Positions 37,701 through 49,700 of a stretch of DNA of 64,000 bases are shown here, one piece after another. The first letter of the stretch is position 1; every line of letters starts with the position of its first letter. A program made the position numbers and the translations under genes. The DNA is taken from contig JAIOJX010000025.1 of assembly GCA_022376925.1 (NCBI GenBank), positions 138,591,301 through 138,655,300 on the forward strand. Direction: 5' to 3'. The stretch is from Tragulus kanchil (taxonomy: Eukaryota > Chordata > Mammalia > Artiodactyla > Tragulidae). The notes below the pieces were generated by a model that worked only from the letters and a program-made list of their open reading frames with translations, ran no database searches and had not been told where the DNA came from.

Positions 37701-40700
37701 TTCTCAAGATACTAAGTTTTTAGCCATTCTATTTATCATTAAATGATCTTCAACAAAATTCTGAGGGGTTCTACCAGGAGTTTTATATAAGGAAAATCTC
37801 CTTTCAAAATTATGACTTCCCTGGTGTCTCAGTGGTAAAGAATCTTCCTGCCAATGTAGGAGACCTGGATGTGACCCATGATGTGGGAAAGATCTCACAT
37901 GTTGCAAGGCAACTAAGCCGGTGCACCACAACTCTGTTAAGCCCAGATCCACAACTACTGAAGTCCTTGTGTCCCAGAGCCCAAGGTCTACAACAAGAGA
38001 AGCCACTGCAATGAGAAGTCCGCACTGCAACTAGGTAGCTCCTGCTTGCTGCAACTGGAGAAAAGCACGGAGGCAATGAAGACCCAGAACAGGCAAAAAT
38101 AAATAAAATCATAAAAAAGAAATGACAGCTGAATGGTCCTGTTCTCCATTTTCAATAAGGTGAATCTGAAACATTCTGGAGTAATTTCTAGTGTTAAATA
38201 TAATTCCAACTTTGAACTCTACATGAATGCACAACTATCAATATTCTACAACGTAAAGCATAGTATCACTTTTCGGATACTCATAAGCTGAACTGATAAA
38301 TTTAGTGGCACAGTACAAGTCAATATCCTTTGCAACCAATCATCTTAGACACAGAAAAATAGAACTTAACAAATAACACGGAAAAAAGCTATAGAAAATT
38401 TTAGAGCTTATAGTTCCAAATTGTCTAATTAAAAATTCATGTAAAAATGAAAGAAAAAACAGGAAAAAAAAGAAAAAAAATTCATGTAAAAATGAAAAAC
38501 ACTTACGTTGACAATTCGGTAGCTTAGCAATCTAAGATTTTGCTCTAAGTAAAATGCTTCACTTTTAAAAGGCGTCAAGTTTAGATAATTCACCCTTTTT
38601 ATCCAGAGTATGCAAAAAATGCCAAAATACTTTTGGTCTGTGTGGAACCAAATACTGTGTCTTAGTGAGAGAAAACTCCTTACTCCTGAAATAAAGAGGT
38701 TCTTAATTTCCTCAAATATATGGACTATGTGAGATTTTTATAATATGTACCAAGTACACAGTAAAATTTTCTAGACAGAATTAACTGATTTTTTTCATTC
38801 TCAAAAAGTGACATCAGCAGGAGGCAGTCCTTGATAATCTAACTAGATCACCATGAATCCATTGTAAAGAGCTACAGAAATATAAAATACTCTCTAACAT
38901 ACTTACAATGCTGAATAATGAAAGACAAAACATTTCATTTGCTCCTAAAACATACCTGTAAAACAGTAACTCTGTGATGAGAAAACATAACAGCAGCTAG
39001 TTTTGCCGGGACCACTTTAACAGAAGTTGGTACAATAAGCAGAGAGGCACCACTTGACAGAGCAACAAACATTTCCACCACAGAAGGGTCAAAGGTCAGA
39101 GGTGAAGCCAGAAACACAACATCATCAGGAGTGATTCCAAACAGCACCCTAAGGCAAAACAGAATACAACGAGACAGGTCTAACATTTAGTAAACATATA
39201 CCCTAAAAAAGTATTTATGACCACTAAGTTTCCAAGACTGGCTAGATTTTATTTTTCTCTCTTAGATTAACCAAAGTGGTGCTATTAATTCTAGAACTCT
39301 TCTTAATAAATATAAGGATTATAAGTCATTTTAACCAATGTCTACTTTTTGCCATGATGTATTTTACCATATGTGATGGCCTTCTGATATGTCAAAAGGT
39401 GGGCTGAATTAGTCCCTAGAATTCCCTTTCTAGTATGTTTCCCATTAGGGTAGAAGACAAGGGATAGCTTCTCTTGACAGCCTAAGGGCAAAAGTAGGGC
39501 AGGCGTCACTTGGTAGCCCCCATGCCTTTTTCTAGTTATTCAATCCAACACCAACTTAGGTGCTGCTGTGAGGGATTTCATAGATACGATTAAGGTTCCT
39601 AATCATCTGACCAGCCAAGGTCTTGGATTGGCTGGATTTATACAGTTGGTGGGCCTTTACCAGAGTGTTTAGGAGACCTTCCCTGGTGTCTAGTGGTTAA
39701 GACCCTGTGCTCCTAATGCAGAGGGCATGAGTTCAATCCCTGGCCAAGGAATTAAGATCCCGCATGATGCTTGGCATGGCCAAAAAGAACAAAACAGACA
39801 GAGAGCATGATTAGGCCTTCTCTGAAGAAGAAACTTCATAGAGTAGCTGGTCAGAAATTACTCGTCCTTTACCCTGGATCCTCATTTCTGACTCCTCTGT
39901 GGACAAGCACATGCCCATTGGGTTCCAGTCTGTTCACGATCAACCTTTCTAAGTGTCTAATGAACTTCAGCCTTGCTTAGGCACCCCCTACAAGTGTAAA
40001 TCAATTCCTTGTAAAAGGTCTCTGATAAATCTTCTGGTTCTGTTCTTCCGACAGAATCTTGACTCTATACTACATATCCAGTGATGATCAATAGACACCT
40101 CTGTCTCCCTTTTCTCACTATTTGGCTTTTTTTCTCAGTATCTCAACAAAGAGCGGAACAGTATGTATGTGGTAAGGATATTACAGAGCATGTATGGTAA
40201 GTGATAAGCCCATGACACTGCTTGAACTTACAGAAAAAAACTGGGAATTCCCTGGCAGTCCAGTGGTCAGGACTCGATACTTTCACTGTTGTGGCCAGGT
40301 TCAATCCCTTGTTGGGGAATTAAGATCCTGTAAGCCACTTGGCATAGCCAAGAAACGAACCAACAAAACCTCACTCTATCCAGAACCAGGAATTAACCTT
40401 AACTTCAAAATACCTTCAAGTACAGTATTGTGAAGACCCACCTGGAACCCAGGCTTGGTATAAGAATTATATTAAGCTGAAGACATTTTGGATTCAGAAT
40501 ACAGAAAGAAACATTCTTGGAACTTTCCTCATCTGACTGATAGCAGAAACCTCTGGGGAATGAGACTGCCATGAATTCCATCTTCAGGGTGACTTGTACT
40601 CCAAGAGAGTGCCCCAATAGCAAACCTACCATAAACCCCCTCTACAGGGAGATGAACAAAAATCTTGGTAACTTTCCTGATACGATTAAGGTTCCTAATC

Positions 40701-43700
40701 ATCTGAACAGCCAAGGTCTTGGATTGGCTGGATTTATACAGTTGGTGGGCCTTTACCAGAGTGTTTAGGAGACCTTCCCTGGTGTCTAGTGGTTAAGACC
40801 CTGTGCTCCTAATGCAGAGGGCATGAGTTCAATCCCTGGCCAAGGAATTAAGATCCCGCATGATGCTTGGCATGGCCAAAAAGAACAAAACAGACAGAGA
40901 GCATGATTAGGCCTTCTCTGAAGAAGAAACTTCATAGAGTAGCTGGTCAGAAATTACTCGTCCTTTACCCTGGATCCTCATTTCTGACTCCTCTGTGGAC
41001 AAGCACATGCCCATTGGGTTCCAGTCTGTTCACGATCAACCTTTCTAAGTGTCTAATGAACTTCAGCCTTGCTTAGGCACCCCCTACAAGTGTAAATCAA
41101 TTCCTTGTAAAAGGTCTCTGATAAATCTTCTGGTTCTGTTCTTCCGACAGAATCTTGACTCTATACTACATATCCAGTGATGATCAATAGACACCTCTGT
41201 CTCCCTTTTCTCACTATTTGGCTTTTTTTCTCAGTATCTCAACAAAGAGCGGAACAGTATGTATGTGGTAAGGATATTACAGAGCATGTATGGTAAGTGA
41301 TAAGCCCATGACACTGCTTGAACTTACAGAAAAAAACTGGGAATTCCCTGGCAGTCCAGTGGTCAGGACTCGATACTTTCACTGTTGTGGCCAGGTTCAA
41401 TCCCTTGTTGGGGAATTAAGATCCTGTAAGCCACTTGGCATAGCCAAGAAACGAACCAACAAAACCTCACTCTATCCAGAACCAGGAATTAACCTTAACT
41501 TCAAAATACCTTCAAGTACAGTATTGTGAAGACCCACCTGGAACCCAGGCTTGGTATAAGAATTATATTAAGCTGAAGACATTTTGGATTCAGAATACAG
41601 AAAGAAACATTCTTGGAACTTTCCTCATCTGACTGATAGCAGAAACCTCTGGGGAATGAGACTGCCATGAATTCCATCTTCAGGGTGACTTGTACTCCAA
41701 GAGAGTGCCCCAATAGCAAACCTACCATAAACCCCCTCTACAGGGGAGCTTTATGAACGCTAAGATGATAAAACCTACTCTCATGCACAGAGGCCAATAT
41801 TAACCACGGTTTATCTCCTTGTCTTTCCTAAAAAACTTATTTGTATTACACATAGAAGCCTCTTCCTCCCCCTCCTTTCCCCTCCTACATTAGGTACATA
41901 AGCCCCAATCTTAACCATTTCTAAAGAGGATCCACACCCACCCAATACTTTAAATATCATCTCTTCCCATCTCATAGTATTGTACTGCTTTACCATATTC
42001 CTACTACTTGATTTTTCAAACTAATCCTCTCTACCAATTCCCTATGTCCAGCCTACCCCTCCTCTATCTAAATACAAAGGCAAAAAAACCCTTACACCTT
42101 CCCAGAATTCCTTCTTTCATTTCTATTAAAACTGTGTGGGTTTAGTCGCTCAGTAATGCCCAATTCTTTGTGGCCCTATGGATTGTAGCCCACCAGGCTC
42201 CTCTGATCAAGGGATTTTCCAGGCAAGAATACTGGAGTGAGTTGTCATTTCCTTCTCCAGAACATCTTCCCGACCCAGGGATCCAAGCCACGTCTCCTGT
42301 GTCTCCTGTTCTTTACCTCCTCAGTCACTGGGTAAGTCCCTATTAAAACTAGTTTCTGGAAAATAACCCCTTACTTTTGTTATCCCCATTTCCTTTCTCT
42401 CACTTTTTTATCTCCAGCCTGTATAGCCTTCAGCTCTGGGCATTAGAGGTAAAAAGTCACTAAAGACCAGACTCACTCACAACTGACACCTCTGCAGTAT
42501 TTAGCCATTCTTTCCTTCTAGATCTGTGCATCCAATATAGCAGCCACTAGATACCTATGCCTACTGAGCACTAACAACTACCATACAAAAGAAAAAAACG
42601 TAAAATACCTCACTAATAATTTTTATACTGATTATATATTAAAATGATAATATTTAGGGCATACTGGGTAAGATAAATTCTTAAAATTAATATACTTTTT
42701 ACTTCTTAAATGTGATTACTAAAAAAATTTTAATTACATAAAACTCACAATGACATAAAACTACACATGTGTCTCATGAGGTTTCCATTTCTACTTCTGT
42801 TTCCTCCCCTGATTTCCTAAGACTGCTTCTCTCTGGTTCCCTTCCCCTTCTATGTCCTTTTTTAGTTCAAAAGGTGAGAATCTCAACTTTACAGAGATTT
42901 CTTATCTTCCAACTATAATAGGAAAACCAACGCAACAATGCTACAGGTGTAAACTTAATGAAATGCAAAAATTTTAATGGTTATTTATCATCTTTTAGAG
43001 TAAGTTCAAAGAGAGACTATCAGACTCCCGCTCTCTCAGGTCCTAAAACTCCTAGCCTCCCACACTGTAGCTTAGCCCAAATGCACTCTAGCAAGCCGAA
43101 TTCCTTCTTCCTCCCATCCCGCTGCTAGGAATGTTTTCTCTCTTCTTATTAATAATTAAGAAGCAAAGCTTCCAAACACCTCATCTGTTGTTTGGCTCCA
43201 GGTCTGGATTAAACAGATAAACCCCTACTCTGCAGAGACCTAAAGTTCAGATATAGCTGAAACAAGAGACCCAATTACTTAGGACTGTTAATAGGAACAA
43301 CAGTTACAAAAGAACAGATATTTCACAATTTATTTTTTCCTTTAAAATACAACCATTGAAAGATTCTGAAGAGGGAACTTACCGGAAATGCTGGATGTTT
43401 GGCACTATACATGCATGGGGGACTCTGACCATCCTCGGTGTCCCCGTAGTGCCTGAGGTGTGGAGCACGTAGGCCAGGCAATGCTCTAGCCTCGCATCCA
43501 TGTGCTCTTCTGACCTTTCTTCACTGCCGTTCTCAGAATTCATGCTCTTCGTCATTTTTTCTTTTTCATATTTCTCTTCCTTAACATTTAGCACCAAGCT
43601 CACCTCAACGTTTATCCAGTGGAGTCTGAAGAGTACTAGGTCATGATGTTTTACTGTAAGTGTATCATAGTTCAATAATGTTTCAAAGGAAGATTTGAAT

Positions 43701-46700
43701 TTCTGTGTTAAATGGAGAACAAAGTTTACACTACTATATAGACTATTAAGCATTCATTTACTGATACAAAATGGCCTTCTCTTTTTAAGCACAGCAGACC
43801 TTTGAACATGGGTTTGAACTGCATGGGTCCACTTATATGTGGGTTCTCTTCTCAATAAATACGTACTCCTCCGAGGTTGGATGAATCTGGGGATGTGACA
43901 GTCCACAATACCAAGACCGACTGTAAAGTTAAAGGCATATTTTCCACTGAGGTAACTGGTGCTCCTAACTCACAATTTGTTCAAGGGTCGACTGCACAGG
44001 CTATACATCCAAAAATAAAAACATGAAAGAGAAACCTCTAAGAGAAAAGTGCTATCCTTACTTTAAAACTCATCTTTAGGGCTTCCCTGGTGGTCCAGTG
44101 GGTAAAGAGTCTGCCTTGCTGTGCAGGGGGCACTGGTTTGATCCCCTGGCCCAGAAGGATCCCACATGCCGCGGAGCGGCTGAACCACTATGTCCAATTT
44201 TGAGCCAGCACTCTGGAGCGCATGCACCCAGAGCCAATGTTCTGCAATGAGAGGCCTCTGCAATGAGAGGCCACTGCAATGGGAGGCCCACACAAGCCAG
44301 AGAATAAAGATGGATGAAAATAAATACATAAACAATAAAAGAGGCCAAAAATTAAAAAAAAAAAAACAACTCATCTTTAACAAAGAGACATAAAAATACA
44401 CAACTGCAGCGCAATATGGTGTGGTATGTACTATGCTTTAAATGTGAATAAGAACAGAGAAGGCTGAACTTATTTTGCCTGGAAGGCCAGAGATTGATTC
44501 TTCATATGTAGTAACTGTGTTGTAAGTAGTATTCTCCAAACAAAGGAAAGGGGTATTTAGACAGTCAATAAACAACATCTGACCTGAGAAAGTTGGAAAG
44601 AACAGTAAGTATCCCAATAAGCTACAGAACAGGGGGAGAGGGAGATGAGCAGACCTGTTGACAGAAGATGAGATGCTAATCCTTAATAACTGTACTCTCA
44701 ACACCAACAAGTCTAGATCTTAATCTGTGATGGGATCCAACTGAAAATGGCAATACCATAGACTAAATTTTGCCTGTCAAGGAGAGAATGATATGTAAGA
44801 CTCTATATGTGAGAGCCTTTAATGAAACTTCCCTAATGATTCAGATATGCTTTGTGGGCTTAAACAGTCCATGGCTGCAGAAGTGAATGGAAAAGGCCTA
44901 TGAACAAAGAATCAATAGAGCTCGGTGACTTTCTGGATAGGGAGCGAGCCAAAGAAGACTGCTGAGTTTCTGGCTCAGTTATTTTGTAGATGGAAATAGA
45001 ATAATACAAGTTTCCTTTGAGTGTATCTTTGTTGGTTGGTAAGTAATAGATTACTGAAGCATAACAAGTTTTCACAATCCAGACATCACTGTAAACGAGA
45101 GGAAAAGGTCATAACCCACGAGCAAGTAGTGTTTTCTGTTTGTTTTGTGTGTATTAGGTGTAGGGTGTGGTATGTCCTATAAAGTTAAAAAAAAATTAAG
45201 GCCCACATAGTCTTAAGACCTAGCTCAAAAATCATCCTCCTCCATTACAACTATCCTATCTCTATTAGGTTATGCACACTTTGCTTAGGGCAATACCACA
45301 CAATGTATACCCTGAAAGTACTAACTTTCTCTCTCCAACTATATAAGCAACCAAGAGGCAAGAATCCTGTCTTAAGCTACTTTCACATACCAATGCCCTC
45401 CCAAACACTGTCTCTAGTGCAGGGTTTCTCAGTCTCAACATTACTGACATTATGGACCAGATAAATCTCTGTGGGGGCTGCCTTGTGCACTGAAGGATTG
45501 TGAGCAGCATCCCTGACCTCTGCCCTTAGATGCCAGTAGCCTTTTCCATTAAGACCATTCAAAATATCTCCAGACATGGCAAAATGTTTCCTGGCATGTA
45601 AGATCACAGCCAGCTGAAAACCACTGCTCTATTTATTGATCCTATGCTCAATAAATACTTCTGACTGTTCTTGTGTTAAGTGATGGAAGAACACTTAGAC
45701 TATCATCAAACAATCCAGTCAAAAAATGGGAAAGACCTAAAGAGACATCTATCCAAGGAAGACATACAGATGGCCAGAAACACATGAAAAGATGCTCAAC
45801 GTCACTTGTTATTAGATAAATGCAAATCAAAACTACAATGAGGTATTGTCTCACACCAGTCAGAATGGCCATCATCAAAAATTCTACAGAAAATAAATGC
45901 TGGAGAGGGTGCAGAGAAAAGGGAACACTCTTGCCTTGTTGGTGGGAACGTAAATTGATACAACCACTGTGGAAGACAGAAAGGAGATTCCTCAAAAAAC
46001 TAAGAATAGAAGCACCATACAATCCAGCAATCCCACTATTAGGCATATACCCAGATGAAATCAAAATTGAAAGAGACACCTGTACCCCAATGTTCATTGC
46101 AGCACTCTATACAATAGCTAGAACATGGAAGCAACCTAGATGTCCATCAACAAATGAATGGATAAAGAAGCTCTGGTACATATATACAGTGGAATACTTC
46201 TCAGCTGCAAAAAGAAATACAGAAGATTCAGTCCTAATGAGATGGATGAATCTAGAACCTATTATACAAAATGAAGTTAAGTCAAAAAGATAAGGACAAA
46301 TACAGTATACTAACACATATATATGGAATCTAGTGAGTTCATACTGATATACACGCAGAGCATTGATGGAAAAACAGTCACAGAGAACAGGCTTATGGAC
46401 ATTGGGGAGAGGGAAGAGTGGATGAGAGATATGGAAAGAGCAACATGGAACCTTATACTATCGATGTAAAAGAGATAACTATTGTCAATGCATTACAGGT
46501 CTAAGGGATCGTACATGGGGGCTATGAGACAGCCTAGAGGGGTGGGGTGGGGGGAATGGTATATACATATGACTAAGCTGGAATTATACTTATCTGTAAA
46601 ACAACAAAACTCTGTAAAATCAAGAAAGCAAAATAAAAACAAACTTGTGATTGTGGGGAAAAAAAAAAAGCCAAAGCAATCCTGAGAAAGAAGAATGGAA

Positions 46701-49700
46701 CTGGAGGGATCAGCCTCCTTAACTTCAGACTAAACTACAAAGCAACAGTCATCAAGACAGTATGGTACTGGCACAAAAACAGACATATAGACCAATGGAA
46801 CAAAATAGAGAACCCAGAGATAAACCCACACACCTATGGGTACCTTACTATTATGTTTTTTTAATTTTAAAATTTGGCCACTTTTTTTATTGGTCCTTTA
46901 AATTTATTTTCATTCATCTTTATTCTCTGGCCTGTGTGGGCCTCCCATTGCAGTGGCCTCTCTTGTTGCAGAGCATCAGCTCTGTGCACATGCGCTCTAG
47001 AGCACTGGTTTGTAATTGGACACACTGGTCCAGCCGCTCCACAGCATGTGGGATCTTCCTGGGTCAGGAATTGAACCAGTGCCCCTTGCACTGCAAGGCA
47101 GACTCTATACCCACTGCACCACCAGGGAAGCCCAGGGTACCTTATTTTTGACAAAAGAGGCAAAAATATATAAAATGGAACAAAGACAGCCTCGTCAACA
47201 AATGGTGCTGGGAAACTAGACAGCTACATGCAGAAGAATGAAGCTGGAACATTCCCTGACACCATACACAAAGATAAACTCAAAATGGATTAAAGACCTA
47301 AATGTAAGAACAGAGAACTTTTGGAGGAAAATATAGGTAAAACACTCAGTGACATAAATCAAAGCAAGACCTTCTATGACTCTCCCTCTAGAATAACGGA
47401 AATAAAACCAAAAACAAATGTGTGGGACCTAAAGAAACTTAAGTTTCTGCATAGCAAAAAAAACTACAAACAAGGTGAACAGACAACTCAAAGAATGGGA
47501 GAAAATAATAGCAAATGAAACAAACGACAAATAACTAATTTCTAAAATATACAAGCAGTTCAGACAACTCAATACTGAAAAAACAAACAACCCTATCAAA
47601 AAATGGGAAAAAGACCTAAAGAGACATCTATCCAAGGAAAACATACAGATGGCTCCCCCCTACAAAAAGACATATCGCCAAAAGGGGCATTTAAAAAGAA
47701 TTTTTTTTTTAATTGTAAGAAAAAAAAACAACTATGGAAAAGGAAGCAAGGTACTTTTTATGGGCTTTGCTATGGATCCAACTCCTTCGTATATGCAGTT
47801 ATAAAGAATAGCTTGATATTGATAATTAATTTTTCCACCTAGCCACCACATCTACAAAACATGCACCAAGGTTGTTAACCAATCTCACACTCTTTTTTTA
47901 GTTTTGTTTGCTTCTCATCAAATAACCAATGAAGAACAGAAAACTGTGGTCACACATTATAAAACTGAAAATATTTATAACCAAATAACTATTGTAACCC
48001 ACACACCTATGGGTACCTTACTATTATGTTTTTAATTTTAAAATTTGGCCACTTTTTTTATTGGTCCTTTAAATTTATTTTCATTCATCTTTATTCTCTG
48101 GCCTGTGTGGGCCTCCCATTGCAGTGGCCTCTCTTGTTGCAGAGCATCAGCTCTGTGCACATGCGCTCTAGAGCACTGGTTTGTAATTGGACACACTGGT
48201 CCAGCCGCTCCACAGCATGTGGGATCTTCCTGGGTCAGGAATTGAACCAGTGCCCCTTGCACTGCAAGGCAGACTCTATACCCACTGCACCACCAGGGAA
48301 GCCCAGGGTACCTTATTTTTGACAAAAGAGGCAAAAATATAAAATGGAACAAAGACAGCCTCGTCAACAAATGGTGCTGGGAAACTAGACAGCTACATGC
48401 AGAAGAATGAAGCTGGAACATTCCCTGACACCATACACAAAGATAAACTCAAAATGGATTAAAGACCTAAATGTAAGAACAGAGAACTTTTGGAGGAAAA
48501 TATAGGTAAAACACTCAGTGACATAAATCAAAGCAAGACCTTCTATGACTCTCCCTCTAGAATAACGGAAATAAAACCAAAAACAAATGTGTGGGACCTA
48601 AAGAAACTTAAGTTTCTGCATAGCAAAAAAAACTACAAACAAGGTGAACAGACAACTCAAAGAATGGGAGAAAATAATAGCAAATGAAACAAACGACAAA
48701 TAACTAATTTCTAAAATATACAAGCAGTTCAGACAACTCAATACTGAAAAAACAAACAACCCTATCAAAAAATGGGAAAAAGACCTAAAGAGACATCTAT
48801 CCAAGGAAAACATACAGATGGCTCCCCCCTACAAAAAGACATATCGCCAAAAGGGGCATTTAAAAAGAATTTTTTTTTTAATTGTAAGAAAAAAAAACAA
48901 CTATGGAAAAGGAAGCAAGGTACTTTTTATGGGCTTTGCTATGGATCCAACTCCTTCGTATATGCAGTTATAAAGAATAGCTTGATATTGATAATTAATT
49001 TTTCCACCTAGCCACCACATCTACAAAACATGCACCAAGGTTGTTAACCAATCTCACACTCTTTTTTTAGTTTTGTTTGCTTCTCATCAAATAACCAATG
49101 AAGAACAGAAAACTGTGGTCACACAATTATATATGTATACTTAGAAAATATTTATTAACCAAATTAATAACTTATTGTCACTTTCTGGAGGCCTTACTCT
49201 AACACCTACTTTTCTTTAGGAAGTTCTCCACATATTTGAAGCTCTGAACTGTCTTCCTGATATTATAGATGCAGATGCATATACACACATACACACAGAC
49301 AGGTAAACTACATTTATGTTACCCTCAAATATAAGATGGTTCATATAAGGAATGGGTAAGAACAGGCTAAACTGAGTATACTTTCTATGATATTTTCCAA
49401 TGATAAAATAGTATTTCATAAACAATAAATGAAGAAAAATAATGAAACATGGGCTGTACCTTGCTTAACATGTAATACCAATTTTGCACCTAAAGCAGTG
49501 TTTTTTGGTTAGACCTCTGGTAAGCAGTCACTTAAGTCAGTTAAATTTTAAAAATAACATATTTAGGGACTTCCCTGGTGGTTCAGTAGCTAAGATTCTA
49601 TGTTTCTAATGCAGGGGGGCGTGGGTTCAATCCCTGGTCAAGGAACTAGATTCCATATGCCACAACTAAGTTTGCATGCATGCCAAAACTAAGAACCAGT

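Larger units (their letters stand above)
36415..38640 (+). repeat. Direct ~1.11 kb tandem duplication 8
   Basis: Bases 36415-37530 recur at 37531-38640 without filler. The shift falls from 1118 to 1112 over the first 30 bases (the second arm lacks six bases in 'caataaatgctg') and to 1110 after a two-base loss ('ccgcgcac' to 'ccgcac'). Confidence 0.92.
39583..41745 (+). repeat. Direct 1096-base tandem duplication 9
   Basis: Bases 39583-40649 recur at 40679-41745. Twenty-nine bases of filler separate the arms. There is one visible change ('ctgaccagcc' to 'ctgaacagcc') near the left edge of the second arm. Confidence 0.92.

Noticed and set aside
42630..42760. AT-rich block as a possible origin or matrix attachment site
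   Set aside because: The composition is ordinary for these introns, and no specific motif supports it.
45820..46293. 157-codon open frame on the + strand resembling a conserved protein
   Set aside because: It is the C-terminal part of L1 ORF2, in a 5'-truncated dead element.
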